This document shows positions 1 through 8,392 of a DNA stretch of 64,000 bases, one piece after another (positions within the stretch are counted from its first letter, which is position 1; the number at the start of each line of letters is the position of its first letter). The notes beneath the pieces were generated by a model, which was given only the letters and a program-made list of their open reading frames with translations, was not told the origin of the DNA and did not search any database. This DNA is from Pseudoalteromonas holothuriae (GTDB lineage: Bacteria; Pseudomonadota; Gammaproteobacteria; Enterobacterales; Alteromonadaceae). Made by a program: the position numbers and the translations under genes. The DNA lies in the NCBI RefSeq assembly GCF_945859825.1, contig NZ_CAMAPC010000001.1, positions 248,001-312,000 of the forward strand. The letters are read 5' to 3'.

Positions 1-2075
1 GTACACCGTATCGAGAAAGTGATATAGGGATCTGTGAAAGAATAATAAAAACAACTGATAAGCCGTTACTAGGCATCTGTTTAGGACACCAGTCTATTGT
101 CGTCTGTATGGGCGGAAATGTTGAGCTTTCAGGGGTTCCCTATCATGGTCGAACAAGTGAGATTGTACATGGTGGTAGTGGCATTTTTTCAAATTTACCA
201 AACTCTCTGGAAATCGTGCGCTATCATTCTTTGATCGCACATCAACCATTGCCTGAGGAGTTGATAGCAACGGCCTTTACAAAAGATGGCATGATTATGG
301 GTGTTGAACACCGCACCCGTCCTATGTGGGGTGTGCAATTCCACCCAGAATCTGTCTATACCAACTGCGGCAGACAGATAATTGAAAACTTTAAAATGTT
401 GGTTGACCGTCATTATATTGAATGTAAAAAACCCGCTTTGCTTGCGGAGAAATCAGCGTTAGCAAATGAGGATATAGAGCAAGTACAGAAAACACAGTGG
501 CATTGTCATTTTGAAACACTTGATGTCGATGTGAAAGCAGTTGATGTGTTTAGAGCATTGTATAAAAAGTCAAAGTACAGCTTTTGGTTAGATTCAAGTT
601 CGATTAATAACGCTGAAGCACGTTTTTCATTTATGGGGGATGCCAGTGGTGCGGAATCATTCTGGTTTGCTTATGATGTTGAAACAAAAAACATTACTTT
701 AGATACCCATGGTAAAAAAACTGAATTAACAAAGTGTTACCAAGACTTTGTAGCCGAGTCTTTAGCGGCCACAGTGATTGGTGCGGAAGATTTACCATTT
801 GATTTTTGTGGTGGCTTGGTGGGCTTTCAAGGTTATGAGTTGAAGTCTGAAACGGAATCAGTAGAGAGTAAATATAGCTCAAAACACCCCGATGCTTCTG
901 GAGTATTTGTAGATCGCTTTATTGCTTTTGATCACAAAACGGGACTTGTTTATGTTGTTGCTATTGAAAAAGGCAATGTGGTAGGTAAAACAAAGAGTGA
1001 TGCACTTACTTGGTTGGAAACAACGTGTAACACCCTTAAAAAGATTGAAAAAGAAGGCGTTAACACCGCTGCTAACTCTCATGCTTTGTTGGATAAGTAT
1101 AATAAATCGCAGCAAAATGTTGAGTTTACCTTGGAAGACGGCGAAAAAGAGTATATTGAAAAAATAGCGCATTGTAAGGAATACATCTTACAAGGTGAAA
1201 GTTATGAGATCTGCTTAACTAATAGGATACGTTCAACGCTAAATGTAGAGCCTTTTGCACTTTACAATGTGTTAAGGCAAGTAAATCCAGCACCAAGAGC
1301 GGCCTATTTACATTGTCCTGAGTTTTCTGTTCTTTGTTCATCACCTGAGAAGTTTGTTAGTGTTGGTAGAAATGCCGTGGTTGAAGCCAAACCTATCAAA
1401 GGCACCCGAAAACGTGGTGCAACTGAGCAAGAAGATGCAGCGTTAATAAAAGACTTGGCAGAAAGCGAAAAGGATCATGCAGAGAATCTCATGATCGTCG
1501 ACTTATTGCGCAATGACTTAAATCGTGTGTGTGAAGCCGGTTCTGTTTGGGTTCCTAAAGCGATGCAAATAGAAAGTTACGCTTCTGTCCATCAGTTAGT
1601 ATCAACAGTTCGTGGCAGGTTAAAAGATCAAGAAACACTTGCCAGCTTGTTTGGTGCAGCCTTTCCCCCTGGCTCAATGACCGGAGCGCCTAAAACTAGA
1701 ACACTTGAGATCATCGACCATCTTGAATCGTCAGCTCGAGGTATTTATTCAGGTTCAATTGGTTACATGTCTCTCAATGGTGCCTCAGAATTAAATGTCG
1801 CGATTCGTACCTTAGTCGCAAGTGATAATTCTATAGAGATTGGGGTTGGTGGTGCGATCACTTGGTTATCGGATCCTGAAGAAGAGTTTGAAGAAATTTT
1901 GATTAAGGGCCGTGCCTTGATGAGGGCGATCACTAAGTATGCAACTGGAGATGAAAATCGCTATCAAGTTATAGGTATTACGTCTGATGATGTCGCAGAT
2001 GCGTCATTGGAAGGGATAAATACACAAAGTGATGAAGATCTACTTTGTGCAGAGGAAGAAGGGTTAGAAGCATGA
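1..2075 (+). CDS. Fused aminodeoxychorismate synthase (glutamine amidotransferase + chorismate-binding), 5' end missing
   Basis: The frame is open from base 3, so the start lies left of the window. The N-terminal part is a class I glutamine amidotransferase: the nucleophile motif GICLGHQ is encoded at about bases 78-98 and the His-Glu pair lies in VQFHPES. After a linker comes a component I domain with PIKGT, FPPGSMTGAPK and a GGAITWLSDPEEEFEE end. The Lys in PIKGT is typical of PabB; anthranilate synthase has PIAGT. Such proteins turn chorismate and glutamine into 4-amino-4-deoxychorismate. A fused PabA-PabB is unusual for this group, where folate synthesis uses separate genes, so I infer a role in a specialised pathway. 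No ADC lyase (pabC) is visible next to it. The stop overlaps the next start (ATGA), implying coupled translation. Confidence 0.88.
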   Translation, partial: TPYRESDIGICERIIKTTDKPLLGICLGHQSIVVCMGGNVELSGVPYHGRTSEIVHGGSGIFSNLPNSLEIVRYHSLIAHQPLPEELIATAFTKDGMIMGVEHRTRPMWGVQFHPESVYTNCGRQIIENFKMLVDRHYIECKKPALLAEKSALANEDIEQVQKTQWHCHFETLDVDVKAVDVFRALYKKSKYSFWLDSSSINNAEARFSFMGDASGAESFWFAYDVETKNITLDTHGKKTELTKCYQDFVAESLAATVIGAEDLPFDFCGGLVGFQGYELKSETESVESKYSSKHPDASGVFVDRFIAFDHKTGLVYVVAIEKGNVVGKTKSDALTWLETTCNTLKKIEKEGVNTAANSHALLDKYNKSQQNVEFTLEDGEKEYIEKIAHCKEYILQGESYEICLTNRIRSTLNVEPFALYNVLRQVNPAPRAAYLHCPEFSVLCSSPEKFVSVGRNAVVEAKPIKGTRKRGATEQEDAALIKDLAESEKDHAENLMIVDLLRNDLNRVCEAGSVWVPKAMQIESYASVHQLVSTVRGRLKDQETLASLFGAAFPPGSMTGAPKTRTLEIIDHLESSARGIYSGSIGYMSLNGASELNVAIRTLVASDNSIEIGVGGAITWLSDPEEEFEEILIKGRALMRAITKYATGDENRYQVIGITSDDVADASLEGINTQSDEDLLCAEEEGLEA

Positions 2076-4519
2076 ATAAACATCATATAGTTTTTGGTGA
2101 ATTAAATTATGCGACGGCGCGTTTAATTTTGACCTTAGTAACTGACCAATTAAGTGAGCGCATATCTATCATCATTCGACAGAGTTCGGATGAAGTGGCT
2201 TGTAAAAATGTCGTTTTTAAATGTTTAAACGAAATAGCCACCAAGAATAACGTTTTGCTCAGTACAACCGAGCTAGAAAAGCTGACGGTGTATAACCACG
2301 ACTGTAATACTGGAGCAAATGACGCGTTAGTTGAAATAGAGCAGCGACTGACCTCGCTGGGTATTTATCATCATGAAACAGTGCGTTGGGAAGTTGAAAC
2401 GCTAGTTAAATGCAGCGCTAGTACACAGAGTTACGCAAAAATACTGAAGTACTTGCCACGTGATGAAGAACAGCGAAGTGTACAGCAAATTGATATTGCA
2501 AATATTTTAGGTCCGGTTGGTCATTATCAAGACGAGCTTGATACGCCTCTAAACCGTTTTATTTTCAGCTTATTAGAATATTCGGAAGAGGTAAAAGGGC
2601 GCACTGTAAAGGTGCATATTCCAAAAGATATTGAATTAGAGTTTTTGCCTTTCGAATGTTATCTGGATGAAATTTTGGCTAATGAGGTGTGTGTCAAAAT
2701 AGCCAAGGATACCGTGAACATCTCAGCACAGAAGCTGGTGACTAAGATAGCAAGCGTGCTGGCACTAGACCTAGAGTTCGTAAATGACGCGCTCGAACAA
2801 GATTTGGATCTTATTGAATTTCTTGAGCGAGAAGAGCTTACGTTATCAACAAGTAAAGACACACTTAAGACTGAAGAGAATACGGACTCATTTTTAAGTT
2901 CGCTTTGTATGCAAGCTAGTGAGGCGAAGACGTGGAAAGAGGATATTAACGTTGATGCTATTTTGTTTGCTCATGAAAAGAAGCATACAGAATCACTAAA
3001 CTTTGCTGATAAGCTCTTAGAAATTGCTCGTACAATTAAACAAGACAAAGTAGCTATTCATCATGCGCTTGGTGATATGAAATATGGCGATTTTGAACAT
3101 TCAATAAAAAATGCTGTTTCAAACGTCGTCAATCTAGATATTAAGCCAGGTACACGCGTTGGGGTTATTTCTAATGACAGTACCCACTTCACCATTGCTG
3201 TGTTGTCTTTGATGTACTCGGGGTGTACAGCCATTATTATTAACCCATTATTAAAAGCAGAAACAATTGCCCAAGCGATTAGGTCTGCACAGGTTGATAT
3301 TGTATTCGGTGATGATGACTTTTTTGAATTAGCCAGTGAGAGTGAGCACTTGCCAACAGGTTTGATTTCTCTATTTGCTAATATTAGAGAAGTCGCACCA
3401 ATTTGCGATGGTGCTGATGATAAAGGAGTAACACATTGGGCTCCTGCCCGAACGCGCCCATTTGATTATGCAATTGGCATGTTTTCGTCTGGTACTACTG
3501 GCATTCCAAAACTCATTTTACATCGTCATCAAGACTTTGTTGTTGCAGCTGAGCGCTATGCCGCGCAAGTACTTAATATCAATAGTAGTGATCGCGCACT
3601 ATCTGTCTCTAGAATGAGTTTTGCGTTTGGTTTGCATAACTGTTTTAACGCTTTATACAACAGCGCAACGGCGATTTTGTCACCACCTACGTTGTCCATT
3701 GATGAGATAGTTGAATCGATAAAGCTTTATAAACCAACAATTTTTTATGCGGTGCCAACCGTATACCAATTCTTGCTGACACATGAAAACATCAGTGCCA
3801 ATGATTTTATTACAGTGCGTTGCTTTGTTTCTGCAGGTGATCGGATGCCAATAGAATTAAATCGAAAGTGGCAGGCAAAATTCAATGCCGTGATCCTAGA
3901 TAGTCTGGGTTCTACTGAAGCATTTAGTACGTATCTCACCAACATTCCTGGTTCCAATAGAGCGCTTGGGGATACAGGAAAAATAGTCCCAGGCTTTGAT
4001 GCAAAGATTTTAAACGGACGGGGAATTATTTGCTCACATGGTGATATTGGAACTTTATGGTTGAAAGGACCCACTTTACCGAGTCGGTATGAAAGCAATA
4101 ATGCTGAAACTGAGGCTCGGTTCAAAGATGGCTGGTACTGTACAAACGACATGTTCAAATGTGATAAAGATGGATATTTCCGTTACATAGGTCGGGCAGA
4201 TGACGTAATTAAAGTATCAGGTCAGTGGGTTTCGCCACAAGATATTGAAGATGTACTTTTAGGCCACCCTGATGTTGTTGAGATAGCGGTTGTAGCAGTG
4301 GGTGATCATGAGACCACAACTAGACCAAAAGCGTTTGTGGTGACAAAGCGACAGGACTATGAACAATTGACGAAAGAGCTAAAGGAATATGCGAAACAAA
4401 ATCTTGAAAGGTGGAAATATCCTCATTTATTTCAATACGCAAAAAGTTTACCTAAAACGGTTACTGGGAAGCTGCAGCGTTATCGGCTTAAAGGTGTTGT
4501 AAACGAATTGGTATTGTAG
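2072..4519 (+). CDS. Aryl-acid adenylating enzyme (benzoate-CoA ligase-like) with unrecognised N-terminal region
   Basis: The start chosen is the ATG at 2072, which overlaps the previous stop; an upstream in-frame start at 2045 would lie inside the synthase gene. The protein is 815 residues, against about 500-550 for a normal acyl-CoA ligase. The C-terminal ~540 residues form the adenylation domain: SSGTTGIPK (P-loop), GSTEAF, the YIGRADDVIKVSGQWVSP hinge segment typical of benzoate-CoA ligases, and the catalytic Lys in KTVTGKLQR. The first ~270 residues match no family I recognise, and no carrier-protein DSL serine is visible. I infer activation of an aromatic or aminobenzoate-type acid made by the upstream synthase. 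The true substrate and whether CoA or an amine accepts it are unknown. Confidence 0.8.
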   Translation: MNKHHIVFGELNYATARLILTLVTDQLSERISIIIRQSSDEVACKNVVFKCLNEIATKNNVLLSTTELEKLTVYNHDCNTGANDALVEIEQRLTSLGIYHHETVRWEVETLVKCSASTQSYAKILKYLPRDEEQRSVQQIDIANILGPVGHYQDELDTPLNRFIFSLLEYSEEVKGRTVKVHIPKDIELEFLPFECYLDEILANEVCVKIAKDTVNISAQKLVTKIASVLALDLEFVNDALEQDLDLIEFLEREELTLSTSKDTLKTEENTDSFLSSLCMQASEAKTWKEDINVDAILFAHEKKHTESLNFADKLLEIARTIKQDKVAIHHALGDMKYGDFEHSIKNAVSNVVNLDIKPGTRVGVISNDSTHFTIAVLSLMYSGCTAIIINPLLKAETIAQAIRSAQVDIVFGDDDFFELASESEHLPTGLISLFANIREVAPICDGADDKGVTHWAPARTRPFDYAIGMFSSGTTGIPKLILHRHQDFVVAAERYAAQVLNINSSDRALSVSRMSFAFGLHNCFNALYNSATAILSPPTLSIDEIVESIKLYKPTIFYAVPTVYQFLLTHENISANDFITVRCFVSAGDRMPIELNRKWQAKFNAVILDSLGSTEAFSTYLTNIPGSNRALGDTGKIVPGFDAKILNGRGIICSHGDIGTLWLKGPTLPSRYESNNAETEARFKDGWYCTNDMFKCDKDGYFRYIGRADDVIKVSGQWVSPQDIEDVLLGHPDVVEIAVVAVGDHETTTRPKAFVVTKRQDYEQLTKELKEYAKQNLERWKYPHLFQYAKSLPKTVTGKLQRYRLKGVVNELVL

Positions 4520-4575
4520 TTTAAACCGACCACTGCGGCGGCTCTTGCATACCAAAAGGCAGCCGCAAAACAAGT

Positions 4576-4597
4576 TTTAAGTAAGTAATTACTTAAA
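4576..4597. promoter_or_regulatory. 9-bp inverted repeat before the diiron oxidase gene
   Basis: TTTAAGTAA and TTACTTAAA are perfect inverted copies separated by GTAA, in the 140-bp gap between the ligase and the oxidase genes. The symmetry and lack of a downstream T-run suggest an operator more than a terminator. A GC-rich inverted repeat (TGCGGC and GCCGCA) sits just upstream at about 4533-4567 and may form an intra-operon hairpin. Confidence 0.35.
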
Positions 4598-4659
4598 TGT
4601 ATGTTAACGCTTCTTTTAAAGGATAGAAGCAAGTAAAAACGAGTGACGGAGACAATAAA

Positions 4660-5373
4660 ATGACACAGAGTATAAGCAAGCTTGAAACAAGCATTAAAGC
4701 GCTAGCAACAAAGCTGAATGGGCATTCATTTTTGCAAAGGTGCAGAGATGGTTCAATTTCACTGGATGAATTAAAAGCATTTTTACTTCAGCAGGGTTTA
4801 TACAGTGCTTACTTTACACGTTACCTTTGTGCCATGATGGCAAACTTGCCATCAAATGACCAAGTAATGGAATTGGCGGAAAACTTATTTGAAGAGCTGG
4901 GTTTAGAGCCAGGTAGCCCAACTCCTCACCACATTATTTATCGCAATATGTTAGATAGTTTTGGTATTGAGCTTGACTCAACCAAAATTAAGCATGAAAC
5001 ACAGGCTTTAATTGACTGTATGTTTGCACACTGTCGAGAGTTAAACCCCGCATTTGGGCTCGGTGCATTATGCATTGGTGCTGAAGCGATTGTACCTGAG
5101 CTGTATTCGAGCTTGGTCGCGGGATTTAGACATCATGGTGTACCTGATGAACAAATACATTTTTTACTTTTGCATATTGAATGTGATGATGGACATGCAG
5201 AAACATTAAATGACATTATGTTAGAAATAGCAGGTTCAAACGAATTTCAACTCGACAATATGATTAAAGCAGGTGAACAAATAATTGAAGCACGTTTGGC
5301 CTTTTTTGACGCGATTGAAAATAAAATACCTCACGCAGTTAAATTAGAAAGTGCGAGTATAGCGTTCACGTAA
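4660..5373 (+). CDS. Haem-oxygenase-like diiron oxidase (TenA/PqqC/CADD superfamily)
   Basis: The 237-residue all-helical protein fits the size of CADD/PqqC-type enzymes. Candidate metal ligands sit in the expected order: E79 (in ENLFEEL), H90 or H91 (PHHIIY), E142 (GAEAIVPELY), then H172-x3-D176-x2-H179 in HIECDDGH. This E-H-E plus HxxxDxxH pattern is that of haem-oxygenase-like diiron oxidases, which cleave, hydroxylate or oxidatively rearrange small molecules. Chlamydial CADD of this superfamily makes p-aminobenzoate without an ADC lyase; the presence of an ADC synthase and the absence of pabC beside this gene make that comparison striking, but equivalence is inference. The ATG at 4660 follows a GGAG-type ribosome site. 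The next gene starts 4 bp after the stop. Confidence 0.8.
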   Translation: MTQSISKLETSIKALATKLNGHSFLQRCRDGSISLDELKAFLLQQGLYSAYFTRYLCAMMANLPSNDQVMELAENLFEELGLEPGSPTPHHIIYRNMLDSFGIELDSTKIKHETQALIDCMFAHCRELNPAFGLGALCIGAEAIVPELYSSLVAGFRHHGVPDEQIHFLLLHIECDDGHAETLNDIMLEIAGSNEFQLDNMIKAGEQIIEARLAFFDAIENKIPHAVKLESASIAFT

Positions 5374-5377
5374 CAAT

Positions 5378-6169
5378 ATGGATGTAAGCATGGAAACCAC
5401 ATTAACAATGGATAAACAATCTATCATGGCCAAAAGTCGTGAAGAGATTGCTCAAAAGCTACCTGAAGGTAAGTGGAGTGAGAAACAAAAAGTGGCACTT
5501 ACATGCCGAATACTTTTTGCACAGGGACATGACTCAGGTTTGGCGGGCCAGATAACCGCTTGTGATAAGCATTCTGGTGAATACTTCACTCAACCATTTG
5601 GCTATGGTTTTGATGAAATAACGACAGATAACTTGCTTAAAGTAAACAAAGATTTGGAAGTCATAGAAGGGGATGGAATGCCAAATCCTGCAAATCGGTT
5701 TCATTCTTGGATTTACAATGCAAGACCTGATGTAGGGTGTATTATTCACACTCATCCGCCGCATGTTTCTGCATTATCTATGTTGGAACGGCCATTAAAA
5801 ATTTCGCATATGGATACATGCATGCTTTATGACGATGTCGCTTTTCTGGCGAAGTGGCCGGGAGTACCTGTGGGTAATGAAGAAGGTGAAATTATCTCGG
5901 GTATTTTAGGTGATAAGCGTGCAGCACTGTTGTGCCATCATGGTTTAGTTGTAGCTGGTCGCACTATCGAAGAGGCTTGTATGTTAGCTATTCAATGTGA
6001 ACGAGCTGCCAAGCTGCAGTTATTAGCAGAAGCTGCGGGTGAGATAAAAGAAGTCAACCCTGAACTAGCCAAAGAAGCCCATGACTGGATTTTGCAGGAT
6101 AAACGCTCAAAAGCAGGCTTTGCATACTATGCTCGGCGGACACAAAAAGAGTGCGACTTTACTGTATAA
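5378..6169 (+). CDS. Class II aldolase/adducin family protein
   Basis: 263 residues. The zinc-site signature HTHPPH is present mid-protein (about residue 125), with a further His pair in CHHGLVVAGR near residue 190, as in the class II (FucA-like) aldolase/adducin fold. Members cleave or form C-C bonds through a zinc enediolate, or act as decarboxylases; the substrate cannot be told here. It lies 4 bp after the diiron oxidase and is the last gene before a strong terminator, so it belongs to the same transcription unit. Two further in-frame ATGs (5390, 5408) are possible starts because no strong ribosome site precedes 5378. Confidence 0.82.
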   Translation: MDVSMETTLTMDKQSIMAKSREEIAQKLPEGKWSEKQKVALTCRILFAQGHDSGLAGQITACDKHSGEYFTQPFGYGFDEITTDNLLKVNKDLEVIEGDGMPNPANRFHSWIYNARPDVGCIIHTHPPHVSALSMLERPLKISHMDTCMLYDDVAFLAKWPGVPVGNEEGEIISGILGDKRAALLCHHGLVVAGRTIEEACMLAIQCERAAKLQLLAEAAGEIKEVNPELAKEAHDWILQDKRSKAGFAYYARRTQKECDFTV

Positions 6170-6186
6170 AAACGCATGAAGTTGAA

Positions 6187-6220
6187 GTATAAAAGCCAGC
6201 TAGATAGCTGGCTTTTATAC
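6187..6220. terminator. Strong bidirectional terminator closing the aminobenzoate-type operon
   Basis: Two perfect 16-base inverted arms (6187-6202 and 6205-6220) are separated by GA. The core pairs AAAAGCCAGC with GCTGGCTTTT, giving an A-run on one side and a T-run on the other, so it can end transcription from either side. It lies 17 bp after the aldolase stop. Confidence 0.85.
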
Positions 6221-6338
6221 TCATATTAGCCCCTAGATTATCATTCGTAACTTACATAAATCATTATGCTTCATTACTTATTTCGCGTATTGAACGTTTT
6301 TGACTTGAATAAACTTTATATCTCAAAGATGAACATTG

Positions 6339-6348
6339 CCTAGTAACG
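6339..6348. repeat. Left target-site duplication of the ISAs1 element
   Basis: CCTAGTAACG directly abuts the left inverted repeat and is repeated exactly at 7588-7597. Confidence 0.9.
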
Positions 6349-7587
6349 CAGGGCAAGATCGCGAACATTGTTTAAGCAAAAAAATACTCTAAAGTTGACC
6401 TCGCGCGCTTGCTGTGAACTCATACTCATTTTTGAGCGTCACTCCATGTTCCTTGAAGCTTTTGCTATCCACTTTAATGCAATAAAGACTGCCGACAAAC
6501 TGCTAAGATCCACTATCCGCTGCATGACTTAATGTTCGTGTCCCTGTGTGGAATAATTGCAGGTGCTCAAGGCTGGTCAGATATTCGAGATTATGCAGAA
6601 GGACATCTTGAGTGGTTCCAAAAGCATGGCTTTTTGGTTGATGGTGTACCCGCCGACGATACGATTGCTCGCACGTTATCACGCATTGACCCGGAGCAGT
6701 TTCAGTTTTGTTTCGCCAACTGGATGCGTGATATTCAAAAAAACACTTCAGGCGAACTTATTGCGATAGACGGCAAGACACTGCGAAGCTCTTATCATCG
6801 CGATGACCGCAGCGCCACCATTCATATGGTGAACGCCTTTGCCTGCGCCAACAAACTTGTCCTTGGGCAAATAAAAACAGCTGATAAGTCGAATGAAATT
6901 ACTGCCATTCCAGAGTTATTAGATATGTTAGACGTCAGTGGCGCACTGGTATCCATTGACGCAATGGGCTGCCAAACGGATATTGCCGAGAAAATTATTG
7001 ATAAGGGAGGAGGCTATTTATTAGCACTAAAAGCAAATCAAAGCACCTTATTTGAAGCGGTAAAACGAGCATTTAAAGCCCAGCGTCAGCAGCCGATGGA
7101 TGGTATTATTATAGAACAAAATAAGGGTCGAATTGAGGCCAGAATCTACTATACACAAGATGCCAGCGCGCTGACCGAGCAGTTTCCCCAATGGTCCCAA
7201 TTGCGTACACTAGGTATGAGTATTGGCTTTCGGGCAACCAAAGGTAAAGAGTCAGAATTAAGCTACCGATATCACATCAGTTCAGCCAATTTAAATGAAC
7301 AGCAACTGGCTAATGGCGTTCGTCATCATTGGCAAATAGAAAACAGTCTGCATTGGGTACTGGATGTGAGTATGAATGAGGATAATTGCCAAATTTATCA
7401 AGATAATGGAGCAGAAAATCTCGCTGTATTACGGCAGTTGGCATTGAACATGCTCAGACAAGAGCCATCCAAATTAAGCATTCCAAAAAAGCAGAAAAAA
7501 GCTTGGATGAAAACTGAATATTTAGAGGCTATTTTGACGGCGGGAATAACCGCTGGGTAAAAAGTGCTCATTCATGCGGTTGCCCTG
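6349..7587 (+). mobile_element. ISAs1-family insertion sequence, 1239 bp
   Basis: The left end starts CAGGGCAAGATCGCG and the right end, read on the other strand, starts CAGGGCAACCGCATG, so the outer 8 bases are perfect inverted repeats with weaker similarity inside. The element is flanked by exact 10-bp copies of CCTAGTAACG (6339-6348 and 7588-7597), the target duplication size expected for ISAs1. It carries one transposase gene whose N-terminal codons are out of frame. Intact ends and duplications suggest a fairly recent insertion into the non-coding DNA behind the operon at 1-6169; no gene appears to be split. Confidence 0.9.
6532..7560 (+). CDS. ISAs1-family DDE transposase, N-terminus frameshifted
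   Basis: The open part is 342 residues, against roughly 370-380 for the family. Catalytic acidic residues are visible in IAIDGKTLRSS, VSIDAMGCQ and the HWQIENSLHWVLDVSMNED block. Codons before 6532 in the same frame (from about 6481) still read DCRQTAKIHYPLHDL, the usual ISAs1 N-terminus, but reach a stop at 6475. The first part, MFLEAFAIHFNAIK from the ATG at 6446, is in the neighbouring frame. One extra A in the AATAAAG run near 6481-6487 would join the two. I read this as a single-base deletion, so the protein is either N-truncated by about 28 residues or inactive. Confidence 0.88.
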   Translation: MFVSLCGIIAGAQGWSDIRDYAEGHLEWFQKHGFLVDGVPADDTIARTLSRIDPEQFQFCFANWMRDIQKNTSGELIAIDGKTLRSSYHRDDRSATIHMVNAFACANKLVLGQIKTADKSNEITAIPELLDMLDVSGALVSIDAMGCQTDIAEKIIDKGGGYLLALKANQSTLFEAVKRAFKAQRQQPMDGIIIEQNKGRIEARIYYTQDASALTEQFPQWSQLRTLGMSIGFRATKGKESELSYRYHISSANLNEQQLANGVRHHWQIENSLHWVLDVSMNEDNCQIYQDNGAENLAVLRQLALNMLRQEPSKLSIPKKQKKAWMKTEYLEAILTAGITAG

Positions 7588-7597
7588 CCTAGTAACG
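7588..7597. repeat. Right target-site duplication of the ISAs1 element
   Basis: CCTAGTAACG directly follows the right inverted repeat and matches 6339-6348 exactly. Confidence 0.9.
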
Positions 7598-7647
7598 CAG
7601 TTAGTGTGACATTTAGCTCTAAAAGTAATTATGTGGAATGATATTAT

Positions 7648-7917
7648 TTATTCATCGTCATTTAGGCCATCACCATTATCTTCTTTTCGCTTGCGTTGTT
7701 CTTGCTTGGCTTTTTCTACATTTTTATACACGGTGGGCGGTATTGGGAAAAGGCTAATAAGTGGCATCAGGGCTAAAAATATAAATGCGCCTTTAGGCAT
7801 CTTTTTACCCCATTTAACCATAATTACCATAATTTTTATGGCAATAGCAAACATGATAAAAAAGATACAGTAGGTAAGCAAACCGATACTTTGGCCAGTA
7901 AAACTTAAAAATTCCAT
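7648..7917 (-). CDS. Small two-helix membrane protein, function unknown
   Basis: 89 residues with two hydrophobic segments (about 10-34 and 43-63) and a highly charged C-terminal tail (KNVEKAKQEQRKRKEDNGDG). I do not recognise the family. The start ATG at 7917 follows an AAGGTG ribosome site with 6-nt spacing, and that site lies inside a perfect palindrome (7922-7953), so translation may be regulated by folding. It is read away from the IS element and is separated from it by about 50 bp. The overlapping plus-strand frame is judged a shadow because it lacks a ribosome site. Confidence 0.6.
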   Translation of the reverse strand: MEFLSFTGQSIGLLTYCIFFIMFAIAIKIMVIMVKWGKKMPKGAFIFLALMPLISLFPIPPTVYKNVEKAKQEQRKRKEDNGDGLNDDE

Positions 7918-7921
7918 TTAG

Positions 7922-7953
7922 CACACCTTATTACTTTAAAGTAATAAGGTGTG
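7922..7953. promoter_or_regulatory. Perfect 32-bp palindrome covering a ribosome binding site
   Basis: Arms 7922-7937 and 7938-7953 are exact reverse complements, centred on TTTAAA. On the minus strand the AAGGTG ribosome site of the small membrane gene is within the proximal arm, 6 nt from the ATG. A transcript covering it would fold into a stem that hides that site. As DNA it could equally be a dimeric operator. Confidence 0.65.
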
Positions 7954-8176
7954 GGTTAAATAGGGTTATTCAATAGCAAAGGCAGACTGTTTAAGGTAAT
8001 GAGATTGTAAAACAAGTTCACAATGACTGGATAGGCTCAACTATGACACTGATTAGTAAGGCGGCAGTACCCAAATATACGTCTGTTGTCTTACTGACGA
8101 AGGTCAGTATCTCTTAAACGGCTTGTATTTATTCAATAGCAGGTTAATTGCTGTAACCGCTTTGCCTAGTAGAGGA

Positions 8177-8392
8177 TTACATATCTTCGACCATTTTTTT
8201 GATTTTTACGGCTTTTTCAAAGTGATCAAGCTGGTGGGTTTTTATCCACCAAGTGGCTGCTTCCATAAGTAGTTCTGGGTCGCTGTTTTTATTGGCAAAA
8301 AACGCGTAAAAAGATAACCCCACGTTGTCGCCTTTGTAGGCTATTTTACTATCACATACTTCAATCATTCTGCTGCGGAGGCTAGCTCTCAT
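8177..8392 (-). CDS. Small conserved-looking hypothetical protein
   Basis: 71 residues, soluble, with alternating hydrophobic and charged helices and no signal peptide. The ATG at 8392 is preceded by AAGGA about 10 nt upstream. The wording (GLSFYAFFANKNSDPELLMEA, ATWWI, DHFEKAVKIKKMV) reminds me of a family of short gammaproteobacterial proteins of unknown function (possibly DUF6500), but I cannot confirm that. It lies between two minus-strand units with over 150 bp on each side, so it is probably transcribed alone. Confidence 0.55.
   Translation of the reverse strand: MRASLRSRMIEVCDSKIAYKGDNVGLSFYAFFANKNSDPELLMEAATWWIKTHQLDHFEKAVKIKKMVEDM

Noticed and set aside
6475..6535. Programmed -1 frameshift in the ISAs1 transposase
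   Set aside because: The run AATAAAG is not a slippery heptamer and no downstream stimulatory hairpin is obvious; a single-base deletion is simpler.
7631..7873. 80-codon open frame on the plus strand next to the IS element
   Set aside because: It overlaps the minus-strand small membrane gene, and its hydrophobic look comes from the complementary sequence; no ribosome site.
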